This document shows, one piece after another, positions 33,996 through 45,835 of a stretch of 64,000 nucleotides of DNA. The notes under the pieces are model-generated. The model ran no database searches. It was not told where the DNA came from and saw nothing but the letters and a program-made list of their open reading frames with translations. Where the stretch lies: the NCBI GenBank assembly GCA_039000515.1, contig JBCFYV010011164.1, forward strand, positions 38,632,032 through 38,696,031, in the 5' to 3' direction. Source of the stretch: Timema cristinae. Its lineage: Eukaryota > Arthropoda > Insecta > Phasmatodea > Timematidae. Every line of letters starts with the position of its first letter. Position 1 is the first letter of the stretch. A program made the translations under genes and the position numbers.

Positions 33996-34225
33996 GGGAC
34001 CCGCTTTGGTGACCACATGACATAAGGTACTATTCTTGCAATAAACTGGACTGCCGAGGACGGGGATCGGGGTTCAATCCCAGTTGGGTGCTTTGGGGTA
34101 ATTATTCCTAAACTTTTTTCCACTCACCATCCACGCAAATGTGAGTGTATGTAATCAAAAAGCAACCTTACTCTTCTCTAACACATTAGCTTAGATTGGC
34201 GTAAAACCCACACGGGCTCGGTTCA
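33996..34225 (+). mobile_element. SINE-B copy
   Basis: Begins 'gggacccgctttggtgacca' like the copy at 17,743. B-box 'ggggttcaatcccag', body 'catccacgcaaatgtgagtg', weak 3' end 'gcgtaaaacccacacgggct'. Confidence 0.85.
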
Positions 34226-34764
34226 CTTAGGTGAACCAATCAAACACTTTGGTCCTACCTTCGGTAATCTGATCTGTAAACAGAGTCAATAATTTGGTAT
34301 TGATAATACAGGGCTATCTAAATCATGATGGACCATTAGCAATAAACACAAAAACTACACTTGGCATAATAGATAATTTTCTTGTAACTATTTTGCTATC
34401 AATTATAAAGCTGGATAATGAAAGGGGGAGTGAACATGCCTTGGACACCACTATTTTAAATTAATAATATTAACATAATTCCATATTTCATTTTGACAAT
34501 TATTATTTGACAAAATAAATTAATCACAAATATCATTTCTACTTTCTCGCACCCCTTGGGTGCCATAGTATGCCAAGTCAAAGAGATGGAAATAACGTAA
34601 GTTTTATAGAGGAAGGGGAGGGGGGAACACAAATGCTAAGATGAAGATGTTACTCAAAACATATAAGAGTGTGCACTATAAAGATAATTTCCATGTCTTT
34701 CTTTTTTGTTCTAGTGATATTATAAATGCTTCACTTCTTATTACCTTCAATTTTATCCGTAAAT
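34226..34764. other. No recognisable feature
   Basis: A+T-rich. The frame 34676-34861 (minus) overlaps the next SINE-B copy. Confidence 0.5.
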
Positions 34765-34905
34765 TTACAATAACGAAGTAGGGTGGATAAGAAATACGGT
34801 AATTTAGAGAAAGTGTTCCTACATTTGCGTGGAAGGAATTAGCAATCATAAGTAAAAACACCTCAGTTGACGCGACCGAGATTCAACCGAAATTTGTAGC
34901 ACAGA
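34765..34905 (-). mobile_element. SINE-B copy, partial
   Basis: Reversed body 'cctacatttgcgtggaagga' and reversed B-box 'gagattcaacc'. The 3' end and A-box are indistinct. Confidence 0.65.
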
Positions 34906-35280
34906 TCCCTAATAAAAAAAAATTAAAAACATAATTTTAAGTATGTTCATTATTACAGGAGTTTTGACGAAGGACTTTGAATGTATAAAGCTGTAGAATG
35001 CATTCTTTATTATATACTGTGACAAAAAAGTTATTGATAAGGGACACATGTATTATAAAATTATCATGCTTCAATGTAAAACTTGTGTTTAAAACTATCA
35101 ATTTTGGCCTAAATCGATAGATAGATATTTTCCATACAATTGGGTGAGAAATCTTTGATTGCAGTATATTTCTATATGTTTTATTGTAATTTTAAATACA
35201 TATTTTTAGAGTAAGTTTTTATAATTTTTGTAGTAGAGGCAATAAAGTTTACCTATTTAGCACCTTAAACAAAATATTAT
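34906..35280. other. No recognisable feature
   Basis: A+T-rich. Confidence 0.5.
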
Positions 35281-35282
35281 AT

Positions 35283-35430
35283 TTGACGTCACAAAAATAT
35301 GTTAATTTCCACACAACTTTTGTTGAATTTAACAATTTAACAAAAGTTATTTAACAATGTTTGACATCCCAAAAATATGTTAATTACCACACAACTTTTG
35401 TTGAATTTAATTTGACAAATGGAATCACTT
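35283..35430. repeat. 78-bp tandem duplication
   Basis: 'aaaaatatgttaatt' then 'ccacacaacttttgttgaat' occurs at 35,293 and again 78 bp on, with few differences. Confidence 0.9.
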
Positions 35431-35638
35431 GTCCTCCAAAAATTGAGTTTATTGAAATAACTTCGTGATTTACCAGAGAGAAATTAAAATATATGGCAAC
35501 TACAAAATACTATCTCAATAATCTGGTAACAATATTAATTTTATAACCATTGCAATGCAATTTTTTTCTGTGCACGATGAAGTTTTTTTTCTGCCATTCA
35601 GACCAGAACTAACACGTTTAACTACACGAAATTAATGA
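35431..35638. other. A+T-rich spacer
   Basis: No feature seen. Confidence 0.5.
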
Positions 35639-35810
35639 AGGCTTTGGGGCGCAATGGTCAGTGGTGGTCTGCCTCAAATCCTCTCTCCTAGTTGATACTT
35701 AATAGTGGCAAATTTAAATAAGCAGAGTTTAAGTAGCAATCACCATTCGATGGTGACGCTTTGGAATTCAAATAACCATATCATCAGCGTGTGTTGGTGA
35801 ACAACTAATT
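35639..35810 (+). mobile_element. SINE-C-like remnant
   Basis: 'ggggcgcaatggtcagtggt' resembles the SINE-C head start, and 'agtagcaatcaccattcgat' could be its body. Weak. Confidence 0.4.
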
Positions 35811-36084
35811 CCTTAAATTAAAATGAAAGATTCAACCCAGTATTGATTACTGGGATATATTAATTAGTAAGTCATGTGTTGATGTGTCTGTGTATTTATG
35901 AAATGAGAAATAAATACATCGATAAAGAAAAAAGCAATATTTATTTCAATGCAAGGAGTAACCCAAGTGTTGTAACAAAATATATATTATTTTTTTTAAA
36001 TGAATACGTTTATCACCTTGGCTATAAACCGTCTAATCTAAGGTATGATAAGGCTGTTTAATTGAAGTTCACCCCCATCAGAGC
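35811..36084. other. A+T-rich spacer
   Basis: The 61-codon frame 35876-36061 has no recognisable feature. Confidence 0.45.
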
Positions 36085-36290
36085 TTAGAGAAGATGGGTA
36101 AAACACATTGAAAATCGTTTAGACATACTGTGGTTCAAATTTCAACCGTACTGAAGTACTGAAGATAGCTTTACTTAAATGGTTTCTCACTCTCCATCCA
36201 TGCAAATGTGGCTTTATTTGCTCTTCACAGAACCTACCCCTAAATAGTAGATAAACTCGAATAGCACGGATTAGGATTAATTATTGTGTC
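36085..36290 (+). mobile_element. SINE-B copy, diverged
   Basis: B-box-like 'tggttcaaatttcaacc', body 'ctccatccatgcaaatgtgg', faint 3' end 'gaatagcacggattag'. Confidence 0.65.
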
Positions 36291-36534
36291 CAAAAAATTC
36301 TGCTCAGGTAGGTTTTGTTTATAATCATTTAATTGGCATTGGCGTTTAGAGGGAATGGTAAGAAACAATTTAAGGACACCGCTACGTCTTTAGTTTGACA
36401 CGTTATATATATATATATCAGAGACTTTACTAGGCGGAAACTTAACTGTCGTTTTGAATCCAGCAACCACCTATTTAGGTTACTCTAACCCATCATGGCA
36501 GTATAACTCACGTGTCTAAATCCCACCAGCCATG

Positions 36535-36628
36535 TGCACCCAGACAAGATTTGAACTTGAACCTCTCCTTAAACAGCAATTCAGCCAATTGAGATCCATA
36601 CTACTCCTTAGACCACGTGACCACCACA
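36535..36628 (-). mobile_element. tRNA-like SINE head
   Basis: Reversed B-box 'agatttgaacttgaacc' and reversed A-box 'ccttagaccacgtgaccacc'. The head type fits SINE-B. The 3' part was not followed. Confidence 0.6.
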
Positions 36629-37675
36629 ATCAGTGAACATCCGTGGAAATAAGGGTAAGACACATTCTCGTTTCTTCTGTCTCAAGATATTCGTTTCTGT
36701 TTTCATATTACATGTTGTGTACGCTACTGATTGATGGTTTTCTGCAAAGGCTTGGCTACTTATATAATATATATATATATATACAAAACATGGCTGAATG
36801 ATGCATTTCCTACTTTCCTACGTAGCTTTTTTAAAGCAATTTTTCAACTGCCATTCATGAAGATTTATAGCAAAGGGTTTATAAAGGTTATTTCGCGTTT
36901 GTGAGCAGTGAGATAACAACAGATCCTTAAAACATTTGCTGTGTTAAATTATTTCGTACAATACAATTTTATTAACTTTTATTATAAAGATAAATCATCG
37001 ACTGTGAATTTCAATTTGAAATAAACTCGTAAAAATATGTAAGCAAATACTAACAGAATACACGTAGAAAATTATAATGGCTTCACGGACTGACTTTTTT
37101 TTATCTGAATTTTCATTTGGCCTCTTAAAAACATAATTTTTTTTAAAATACATGCATTTATTTTCCTTGACCTATCAATTTAAAACAATTTGTGATCACA
37201 TATAGATTTTACATTTAAAATTTGTAAACAAATGTTTATTTTAGTGAAAAACATAATATTTTTCAAAAATGAACTTACTCATTAAGTGAAAAAAGGCCCA
37301 TATAATGTGGAATCACAGTCAAAGGCGTCAATATTATCTTATCTGATTTGATTACTAAGAGGTAAGGGCTATAATTCATTCTTTTGATATTAAATTGGTT
37401 TAAACTAAAGGATTTCCTTACGCCCATGCAAATAGAAGTAGACTCCATACAAGTTATACTTTCCCTATCGCTACTACATAAGTATAAAATCCAGAAAGCT
37501 TGGATGGATAGTAAGCCGTGGAACATTAAATAATAAAAATAATAATAATCTGCAATATTTACTTCCATAGAGCCATATTTTGAAGAATAGTGTCAAACAG
37601 CTGCACTACCGTAATATTTTATTTACTATCTAAACGGTTATGTCCACGGGTGATTGACAACATGTAGTTCCTAAC
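36629..37675. other. No gene; short (TA)n run
   Basis: A+T-rich with (TA)n at about 36,765-36,782. The 97-codon minus frame 37275-37568 has hydrophobic segments but no recognisable family, start context or splice signal. Treated as chance. Confidence 0.45.
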
Positions 37676-38350
37676 CATTAGACCCAACACCCTTGCTCAG
37701 TCATTAGCGTGTCTGTATACCATGCTAAGAATCCTAGGTTCATATACCAGTGTATAACATGGTGTTACTCTGAAGTCATCACGCACTCTTGAGCTCTGGG
37801 CCCACCGTGTGTGGTACTAAAGGGCAGGTCACGCAGTCTTGCTCTCTGGGCGGTACCACAATTCAATCTCCAATCACTTGAATTGTGTTAGTCGAACATC
37901 ATAGTGCTTGTTTGGACATGGTGCGAAAAAGTGGTATCGGACATTGTTCTTTATTTAGATCACCTCTGATTGTAACACAACTTTAAATGGCAAAAATGCT
38001 TTTAGCTGTAGCCAAGTAATAAATGTTAAATGATGTGATATCGGACATTGTTATTTATTTGTATCACCTCTGATTGAAACATAATAGATACCTTTAGACT
38101 AAATGTGACTAAATGACTAAAATGTTTTCATGAAGATCACAAAACAACAAGATGGTTTCAGCAGCATAGCCGGGGAAATTATTTTTCACGGTGATTAATT
38201 AACTGCTGGGGACTTGATGTTGTGCCTGTCCTAGTCTTAAGTTATATTAAAAGGCATATGAAGCTACGACAGACGTAACAAGTATGTAGTGGAAAATATA
38301 TGGCTTGAATAACCACAGGCGAGAAACAGTATCGGATGCAAAGTAAAACT
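37676..38350 (+). mobile_element. SINE-E copy split by unrelated sequence
   Basis: A head-like part at 37,690-37,765 ('tcagtcattagcgtgtctgt', B-box 'taggttcatatacc') resembles 55,930. The 3' part at 38,165-38,350 ('gatgttgtgcctgtcctagt', 'cttaagttatatta', 'gaagctacgacagac') is clearly SINE-E. Between them lie about 400 bp with repeats of other kinds. It could equally be two fragments. Confidence 0.65.
37933..38090. repeat. 50-bp duplication, 104 bp apart
   Basis: 'tatcggacattgtt' then 'atcacctctgattg' is present at 37,935 and 38,039. Confidence 0.88.
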
Positions 38351-38571
38351 CTTAGCCATTAGAGATTACAATTGAGACAATGCTCTTTAAAATTTTCTTT
38401 GCTAGCTTTGACCATAAAAAAGTCTCTTTTCGATTTTAGAGAAACCAAAAGAATTACTCACCTTTAATAGGGAAATCAGGCTTCTAGATTGAAAATAATG
38501 TTAGACAACTTAAAAGTGGACTTTAGACGTTATTTCAGGATAGAGATATAAATCTTACATTAACGAAATAT
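38351..38571. other. A+T-rich spacer
   Basis: No feature seen. Confidence 0.5.
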
Positions 38572-38820
38572 TTGCTCATTTTGATGCTTGCATGGTTTAA
38601 GTCGTCACTCTTGGAATATACTGGATTGCCGATTACGGGGAGATTTGGTCCCGAAACTTGGTTTGTTGTACTACGGTGGTCATTTATCAATGGTAGGTCA
38701 CTATCTATCCATCATAATGCTGGCACACTTTCTTTAAATTCTACCTACCTCATTTCTAATCCATTAGTGTAAGCTTATGTATAACCTGAAAGAGTTTTTA
38801 TGAAGTAGTGCACATGAAAA
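38572..38820 (+). mobile_element. SINE-B copy
   Basis: 'ttgccgattacggggagatt' matches the anticodon-to-B-box stretch of SINE-B. The 3' end 'gtataacctgaaagag' and 'gaagtagtgcaca' is the shared tail. The 66-codon frame 38572-38772 is SINE sequence. Confidence 0.75.
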
Positions 38821-38984
38821 AAAAAGCCATTTTATCTTATCCTTCTTAACTATTACCACGGACACCAACTTTATTAACGACTTGATCAAATGAGTAGTAA
38901 TTAGCAAGGTTACTTAGGGGAGTTGTATGGACACTATTGTGCAGAGATAATGGTAAAACAATGTTATAATAATTTACATGATAT
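38821..38984. other. A+T-rich spacer
   Basis: No feature seen. Confidence 0.5.
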
Positions 38985-39290
38985 AAGATGACTTGGCGGT
39001 CTAGGGGTAAGGCGTAGGACTTTATGCTGGGGTCCGGGGTTCAATCCTCGGTTCCGGCACAGATTTATCTGATTACCAAACCCTTCCTTCACCTCTGACA
39101 AGACATCTTGTGAATGTGGGGAATGCCAGGCCTCCACCGTGGTTCGGATTCCACGTTAAGCTGTAGGTCCTCCATTTCATCTCACAATCACCCTACATTA
39201 CACATTAGCGTAAGTGCGTAAACCCGAATGGGTAGTAAGACGCGGTGCTAAATTAATATAATAATAATAATAATAATCATAATAATAAAA
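38985..39290 (+). mobile_element. SINE-A, full-length
   Basis: A-box 'cggtctaggggtaaggcg', B-box 'ggttcaatcc', main-form body ('caagacatcttgtgaatgtg'), 3' end with 'cgtaaacccgaatgggtagt', tail of AAT units. No clean TSD seen. Confidence 0.93.
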
Positions 39291-39299
39291 AACAGCAAC

Positions 39300-39378
39300 A
39301 TTTTAGCCTGCCGTGAGATTTGAACCTCTACCTCGTGGTCACAGGCAATCCAGTTTATTGCGTGTTTGAAGTTAAAGA
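39300..39378 (-). mobile_element. tRNA-like SINE head next to SINE-A
   Basis: Reversed B-box 'gagatttgaacctctac' followed by 'atccagtttattgcgtg'. Type resembles SINE-B. Confidence 0.5.
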
Positions 39379-40080
39379 CACCATGAGCACTTGTGCGTGT
39401 CTTTTGAATGATGTAAAGCAAAAAAATACATATATTTTAGCGTTAAAATGAACGGCATAGCACCTAAAGTGAAATGTTGGCTGACCAAATTGATTTAAAA
39501 AAAATCATAGTGAAAATTCACTTTAAATATAGTACCTGTGTGGCATGAATTTAAGTGCAATAGCCAATGGCTATCAAACAAAGTGCCTCAATGGAATAAA
39601 AATGAGTCCAGCCCGTGTTCAGCAACAATGATGCATATTGCTTTGAACGTACTGAACATTCGGTACTTAAAAACGTAGACCTTATGTAGAATCAATATTA
39701 TATACAAGGTGCATCACTGAAATGTTTTAGTTTTAAAACTTCGTCTAAATTAATAGAAAAACCTTTAATATAAAAACAATTATGGCGTAATAAAATGTAT
39801 TAATAAACACAATTATTTGTCCTCTATGACAACAGATACATTCATGTACTCTAGACTTTAAGTAATATATAACTGGTCACCATTTCTTGAATGTCCTCCG
39901 AGATGTACTGTGTCAAATTGGTGATAGTTGAACTTTTCTGGCCAATACTTTAAATTTCAAGTAGCTTGATAGTAAATATACCCTAAATTGATTATGAAAT
40001 GGTGTATCTGACAAATGGAAAAGACTACTAGAACTACTTTCACGTATTCATAACACAAGTGACATGGTTTGCAGATGTAA
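39379..40080. other. No recognisable feature
   Basis: A+T-rich. Confidence 0.5.
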
Positions 40081-40084
40081 TATA

Positions 40085-40408
40085 TATATATATACAGGGG
40101 GGTCGGTGACCTGGTGGTCTAGGGTTAAGGTGTCATACTTCTGTGCTGGCGGCCGGGGTTCAATCCTCGATAATGGCACAGATTTATCTGATTGCCAAAC
40201 CCTTCCTTAACCTCTGACAAGACATCTTGTGAATGTGGGGAATACCAGGCCTCCACCGTGGTTCGGATTCCACGTTAAACTGTAGGTCCTTCATTTCATC
40301 TCACAATCACCCTACCATTACACATTAGCGTAAGTGCGTATAACCCGAAGGGTAGTAAGATGCGGTGCTAATAATAATAATAATAATAATAATAATATAT
40401 ACAGGGGG
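40085..40408 (+). mobile_element. SINE-A inserted at a transposon tip
   Basis: The SINE proper runs 40,105-40,393. It is flanked by 'tatatatacaggggggt' on the left and 'atatatacagggggtt' on the right, so the TSD copies the TA-rich flank plus the first bases of the DNA element at 40,394. A-box 'tggtctagggttaaggtg', B-box 'ggttcaatcc'. Confidence 0.93.
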
Positions 40409-40829
40409 TTCGGAAACTCAACGCCCAGACTGCGCATCTAGTTTGTTTGAGTTTCGTAGTAGTTGAGTGCGGCACTGATACCTCGACATCTTAGAACACG
40501 ACAGCAGAAAATACCACATTTAATAGTAAAGTACACACCAGTACATCTAGACATGGGAATACGTTCAGAGGATCATCGTCAAAAGTCATAAATAACAGCA
40601 AGTACTTTCCATTATTATATGTGCAGCGCCGTGCACCCGACCCTATACAACCTGTCGTAGACGCATTCTTGCACTGCTTTGCTTTACCAACACTGTATGC
40701 TGAAACTTGGAAGACAATTTAATGTTGTTAACATAGTTTGACAAATGTATGTGCATAGGTATTTTGTATTACTTTTGGTCCAAACAAACTATATGTGCAG
40801 TTTGGGCTAAAATTTCCTAACAGCCTTTA
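40391..40829. mobile_element. Short non-coding DNA transposon with TIRs (tentative)
   Basis: The left end 'acagggggttcggaaactca' pairs with the right end at about 40,801-40,829, whose complement is 'aaaggctgttaggaaatttt'. Both go on to a 'GCCCA'-like block. TA flanks both ends. A length of about 440 bp, no ORF and a TA target fit a mariner-like MITE, but similarity between the TIRs is only partial. Confidence 0.5.
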
Positions 40830-41579
40830 TATTATCAATATCTATAAAATGACATTAATAATTTTGTAATATGTTAAAAATGTTGACCACAAAACCAATT
40901 TTTGTGTTTTTTCCTAGGTCTATTCGTAAGAAAATCAAGGTATGGATGTGAGCTTCTAAATAAGAGGAAATAGTTGGCCATATGAAAGGCACTAATAAAG
41001 TTTCTTGATTGGATTGGAAAAGATTCAGGTAGTTTATTGATATGTCGAATGAAAGCACTGATCCTCTAAACAAATAGCTTATGTCAACAGAGGTACTCAC
41101 ATCTCACCGGGTATGTAAAGAATAGATTTTCAGTTATTGTGACAAAAAAACACTGTGTGCGTAAATATAGAAAAATAGAACAGTATGTGCATGGATAGAG
41201 AAAAATAGCACCCGGACCAGAGTTTAAACTTTGTTAGTCCAAATCTACACGCCAACTACTCTACTGTACAATAGAGTTGTATTCAACCTAGGGTACGCGT
41301 GCACCGGGGGTTACGAAGAATCTAAAATTTTATTTCATTCTAAACACTGATCATTCAGGGCTAAATTTAGAGTTAGCCCCACAAGATATACGGACGTAAG
41401 GACGTGCGTTATGGGAGTCCTAGTTTCTTTCTCTCTCTTGGATCTAGATTATATAATATGTATAACTTGAATATGAACACACAAATTTGGGGTTTCATAG
41501 TTGAAGATACTCTCTATACAGGGTTACATGACAATTTTTTTTAAATACCAGTGTATATGCTAATGTGAATATGTTTAAT
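40830..41579. other. No gene; possible SINE head at 41,205
   Basis: 'ccagagtttaaac' near 41,217 is a reversed B-box-like string followed by 'caactactctactg'. The 81-codon minus frame 40855-41100 has no recognisable motif. Confidence 0.45.
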
Positions 41580-42110
41580 GTGATGAATGTGTATAGTCAC
41601 CGGTGATTCTACAAAGCCACTGATTCATTTGGGGAATGTAATAAATGTCTTTAATATTTCATATACTCGCCAAAAATTCTACAAAATCACCGCTGAGTTT
41701 ACCAAATTATTTATCAACCACCAGTGAATATTTATAAGCCAGGTCAAGATTATGTTTGGTTAGGTTGTCAAGAAAACCAGGTTAGTTTATTTTAACTTAG
41801 GTTAGGTTAGACTAGGTTAGCTTAGGCGAGTTTGGATTTATGTTCTATATTTTTATCCACATACACTAGACATTTTATTAAATCACTGGTGAATGTAAAT
41901 AATATAGTTAATGTTTCATACATTCACTAAACTGCATTGATAAATTTATAAAATCACTGGTATATTTAAATAAATCCTATTATTTGTTAAATAAACCATC
42001 GCTTTCGGTGATTTTATACATTCACTGGTTATTTTACAAAATAACAAGCTCGGTACATTCACAGTACCATACATACAGTAATTTTACTATCGCACGATGA
42101 ATTAAACGGC
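41580..42110. repeat. Diffuse 'cactggtgaatgta' repeats in both orientations
   Basis: Variants of 'aaatcactggtgaatgta' and its complement 'tacattcactggt' occur about ten times with irregular spacing. It is an old, scrambled array or a foldback element. There is a short TTAGG-like block inside. Confidence 0.65.
41755..41830. repeat. TTAGG-like units
   Basis: 'cttaggttaggttagac' and neighbouring 'taggttag' units. TTAGG is the usual insect telomere repeat, but with only two or three perfect units this is at most an interstitial trace. Confidence 0.5.
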
Positions 42111-42111
42111 A

Positions 42112-42205
42112 CAATGATTCCGAATATCTCAATGGGTGGAGCAGTCGGCGCATAAACCCAGGCGACCAAGGTTTAAGTTCTTGTCGGATGTAGTTATTCT
42201 ATATT
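42112..42205 (+). mobile_element. tRNA-like SINE head, separate type
   Basis: 'tctcaatgggtggagcagtc' (A-box-like) and 'aaggtttaagttcttgt' (B-box-like, diverged). The body is not shared with the other families I defined. Confidence 0.5.
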
Positions 42206-42254
42206 TGCACAATCATTCCAACATAATTTAATCTAAAATTACAGGTTTGTTTTA

Positions 42255-42257
<3 letters not shown>

Positions 42258-42340
<83 letters not shown>

Positions 42341-42342
42341 GG
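42258..42342. repeat. (TA)n microsatellite
   Basis: About 85 bp of TA with a single interruption. Confidence 0.97.
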
Positions 42343-42885
42343 ATTGTGTGGGTTGAGAGAAACTTAAAATATGTTACTGATATAAAATATGAACCTAGTC
42401 ATTATTTGCTCTATACCACACTGCCTTACAACTGAGATTGTTTTCTTCCAATTCAACAATAAATCTCCACTGAATCGGTATGGAGACTGTCACATTCAAA
42501 TGGTCAATCTTTCATTACCCAGTATCATGTGATTGCATGCTTTAAGTGAGTACTGGGATAAAACAAATTTATGTGCCAAAACTTCAAGATCCTCACAAGT
42601 ATAATGGAATATTCTCTAACTCTGTACTAGTTTTAATGAATTTTATGTGTTTATACTGTGGACAAAATCATTAGAAGGAACACATGCTAGTGCGTCAACC
42701 TCACCTACATACTCTCTCTCTTTATCTCCACGAAAATGCAGGTACATCAATCTTAATTATATCTTCCTCATTCCCATGCCTTTTATTGCGAACAACTCTG
42801 ACGGATGGAAGGAGTGGTGTACAGTAAATAAATTGTAATGCGACTATTAAGAGATGTTTCGATTAAATCAAACATACTTTTTTTG
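42343..42885. other. No recognisable feature
   Basis: The 63-codon frame 42647-42838 has no recognisable motif. Confidence 0.5.
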
Positions 42886-42905
42886 TTCGCGCATGCGCTC
42901 TAATA
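42886..42905. promoter_or_regulatory. CGCGCATGCGC palindrome (NRF-1-like)
   Basis: 'cgcgcatgcgctctaatata' directly precedes the SINE-D head. The core matches the NRF-1 palindrome. A related 'cgcatgcgctcta' lies at 50,740, so it may instead be part of a repeat. Confidence 0.35.
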
Positions 42906-43240
42906 TACCACCTCTGTGCTCTAGTGGTCACAGTTCCTGGCTATAAATATAGATGTCCTGGGTTCGATCCTTGGAACTTCCAAAATGTATCTGTGAGGCA
43001 GTGGATCTGAAACGGAATCAAATCAGCCCCGTGAGGACAAATGAATAGCTACTTGAATAACAAATATCAGCTCCGGTTTATAAAATTAAGATAAACGGCC
43101 GTTTAGTCCATTGTGATGACCACATGACACCCTCTACCCAAACTTGTTGGCACTATCATCGCTAATGGTGGCAGCCGCTTGGTAGGTTGCTGTTTTACAT
43201 CATGGAGTGTTTTAAATGCTCTAATAAAAATAGATGTCCA
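42906..43240 (+). mobile_element. SINE-D (tRNA-derived)
   Basis: A-box-like 'tgtgctctagtggtcacag', B-box 'gggttcgatccttgg', then 'gtgaggcagtggatctga', 'cagccccgtgaggacaaa' and a 3' part 'tggtggcagccgcttggtag'. It is the only good copy in the window. The head is a close tRNA mimic but has no acceptor pairing. Confidence 0.7.
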
Positions 43241-44049
43241 TCTTTATAAAATCGATGTTTAATTCATTAGATGGAAGGCATTGAAACCGTTCGCATAGAA
43301 ACATATTTCTACATGGCAGCTTTTTTTATCACAAATAAATCTAAGAACACGTTAGCTAAAGAAAACGTATTTAATTACTTATATTCAGGTCATATTGCTC
43401 GTAAATAGAATGTCGATATTTTCCTTAAGGTGTCGTTACCCTTGTAAATTTTATTAAAATAATAAAGAACGTATTTAATAATTTAAATTGGAAGATACCA
43501 TTCTAATTTATAGTAAATAAAAGTGAAGGTTGATTTGTACGAGTATACGAATTTAAAAACAAATATTTCAATAAATTATTTTTAAATATGGATGTTCCAA
43601 ATTTTGACATTTAGAATTATAGTAAAAAGTAGTTCGATCTACGCCCCACTTAATTTCAGTACACTTCTAGTTTCATGTAAATAACCAAAGTTCGTGACTT
43701 ATAAGCGTGACTTTTTTTCAAATATTACGCTACACATGAACAGGGAGATGCAAATAACAGACATGCGTGATTTGTGCGTAAGGTTGGTTGATAATGGCAG
43801 ATTGAAAGGCACGATTTTAACGTTCATGCTACGTAATTAGAACTAGCGTTAGATAATTTCAGCAAATAACCAGATTGCACTTTTTAAATGTTATACTAGA
43901 TACAAGTCTAGCGTAATATTTTTTTCCACCACACCTTACATCCATTTGGGACTTATGCTCGGATGGAAAAATAAAATTAATTTAATGTTAATTTTTTTTA
44001 GATGACCTATCACTATCTTAAATCCTGGTTATTTAAAATGAGTCATTTG
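43241..44049. other. No recognisable feature
   Basis: A+T-rich. Confidence 0.5.
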
Positions 44050-44425
44050 AACCGGTGGGCACATAGTCTAATGGACAAACTTATTTATTCTGTTTTGTTG
44101 ATATTAGAAGGTTGGGGTTCTAAGCCCAGCTAGGTGTAAAGAAGGACCTTTTTCAAAAAAATTCCCATCCTTCTTTTATGAAAATACATATATGTTTTAT
44201 CTACATTTTAACCTACTCATATAACTATAATGTGTAATGAGATAAGGTTAAATTATTTTTAGACTATTTTTGCATTTATTGAATACATCTTATTTTGAGA
44301 AGATATATTTGAAAATTACCACACCAGTAGACACGCGGATAAAGAGGTCAATCTTATCTTATTTAGTTTGACTGTGACCGAGAGGTCGGGGATTTAATCC
44401 TAGTTATATTTAATTTTTTTAAATA
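44050..44425 (+). mobile_element. Two diverged tRNA-like SINE heads
   Basis: First: 'cacatagtctaatggac' and 'ggggttctaagcccag' (44,063-44,130). Second: 'acacgcggataaagagg' and 'ggggatttaatcctag' (44,333-44,405). Both resemble SINE-B heads. Their 3' parts are not recognisable. Confidence 0.6.
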
Positions 44426-45234
44426 AGTCTTGTAATAAAATCAATGATGAAATTTCATATTCATTTAAACATTGAGATAGTGTGTGTTATAAATAAAGCG
44501 TGCCTTGAAAAAATTAGTCAATTAGATCACAATTTTAACTTAATATTGCTTTTTTACGGAATTGTATTTAGCACTCTCAACTTTCCATGTAACGCCCAAA
44601 CTACAAATCTCATCCAAAAATATCAGCTAAAGCGCAAAAGAATAAAAAAAATCATATCATTTATTACATAACTACGGCACTTTATACCCAGTGTTAGCAT
44701 TTAACTTCTAATGAAGAGTAGTTTGCGTGCGAAAAACAAATTTCTACAGAGCCAATAAATTACTTCTCTATTCGCTTATAATTACAGTCTTAATTGAGGT
44801 AACTCTTGCTGCAAGAATAGATCCATACGAATTTCTTTCTGGTGTATTTATGGTTTAATACTCACAACACTCTTGTAATGGTTTTCTCATGGAATAATGG
44901 GAATGTTCTATGTTTATTAAGGGGAAACCGTCCTTTACAAGGCAATTACTACTTATTCCAATAATTACCCCAGCACGATGCTGACCTACACCGTTATGTG
45001 GTAGAGGTTTACTTGCTTCGTCGTGAAATAAATTTGAAATATGGTCTCTTAATGAAATTAAAACACCTGAGTGTGTTTAATTAATAATCTGAGCTTCGCC
45101 TTATTCGAAAAAATCTTAAATTTATTACTAACTATTTTTGGTCAGCCATTAGATTATAATAATTAGTCTAATTGTTAAATAAACTTCTTCTACAGTAAAT
45201 AAATATTGTATCACTTAATTTAAATAAATTTTAG
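44426..45234. other. No recognisable feature
   Basis: The 75-codon frame 44444-44671 has no recognisable motif. Confidence 0.5.
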
Positions 45235-45835
45235 TAATATTCATGGTTTTGTTGGTAAAGAGAAATTTAAGACTGATTAATAAGGAAAACAAACTTTAAA
45301 TATTAAATAATAAACACCTTTAGGTTTTCTGACAAAATTCCACATAAATTAATAAAGTAGTGGTTAGAAAGTTAATATATTATAAATATTATTACAAATA
45401 ATATATTATTAACTCTCCAACCAATATTTGACTACTTGATGTAGAGTTTTGTCACAAAACACCAAACTATCTATAATTTAATATTTATTATTATTATTAG
45501 CACCCGTCTTACTACCCGTTCGGGTTATACGCACTTACGCTAATGTGTAATGGTAGGGTGATTGTGAGATGAAATGGAGGACCTACAGTTTAACGTGGAA
45601 TCCGAACCACGGTGGAGGCCTGGCATTCCCCACATTCACAAGATGTCTTGTCAGATGTGAAGGAAGGGTTTAGAAATCAGATAAATCTATGCCGGGACCG
45701 AGGATTGAACCCCGGCCGCCAGCACAGAAGGCTGACACCTTACCCCTAGACCACCAGGTCACCAATTTAATATTTAAAGTTGTATTTCTTATTAATCATT
45801 CTTAACTTAAATTATTTGAAATATGACACCTATCC
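45235..45835. mobile_element. Palindromic element G, interrupted by a SINE
   Basis: The left arm (45,250-45,395) pairs with the right arm (45,400-45,474 plus 45,777-45,835). 'gattaataaggaaaacaaac' answers 'cttattaatc', and 'ggttttctgacaaaa' answers 'ttttgtcacaaaacacc'. The arms are roughly 80 percent alike. The right arm is cut by a SINE-A whose 13-bp TSD sits inside the arm. One arm alone occurs at 27,640. Confidence 0.85.
45475..45776 (-). mobile_element. SINE-A nested in palindrome G, 13-bp TSD
   Basis: Exact direct repeat 'aatttaatattta' at 45,475-45,487 and 45,764-45,776. Full-length, main form, boxes intact. It is younger than the palindrome it splits. Confidence 0.96.

Noticed and set aside
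37275..37568. 97-codon minus-strand frame with hydrophobic segments
   Set aside because: No family resemblance or splice signals, and the length is within what A+T-rich DNA yields over 64 kb.
41755..41830. Telomeric TTAGG repeat
   Set aside because: Only two or three perfect units, with irregular neighbours and no array, lying inside another degenerate repeat. At most an interstitial trace.
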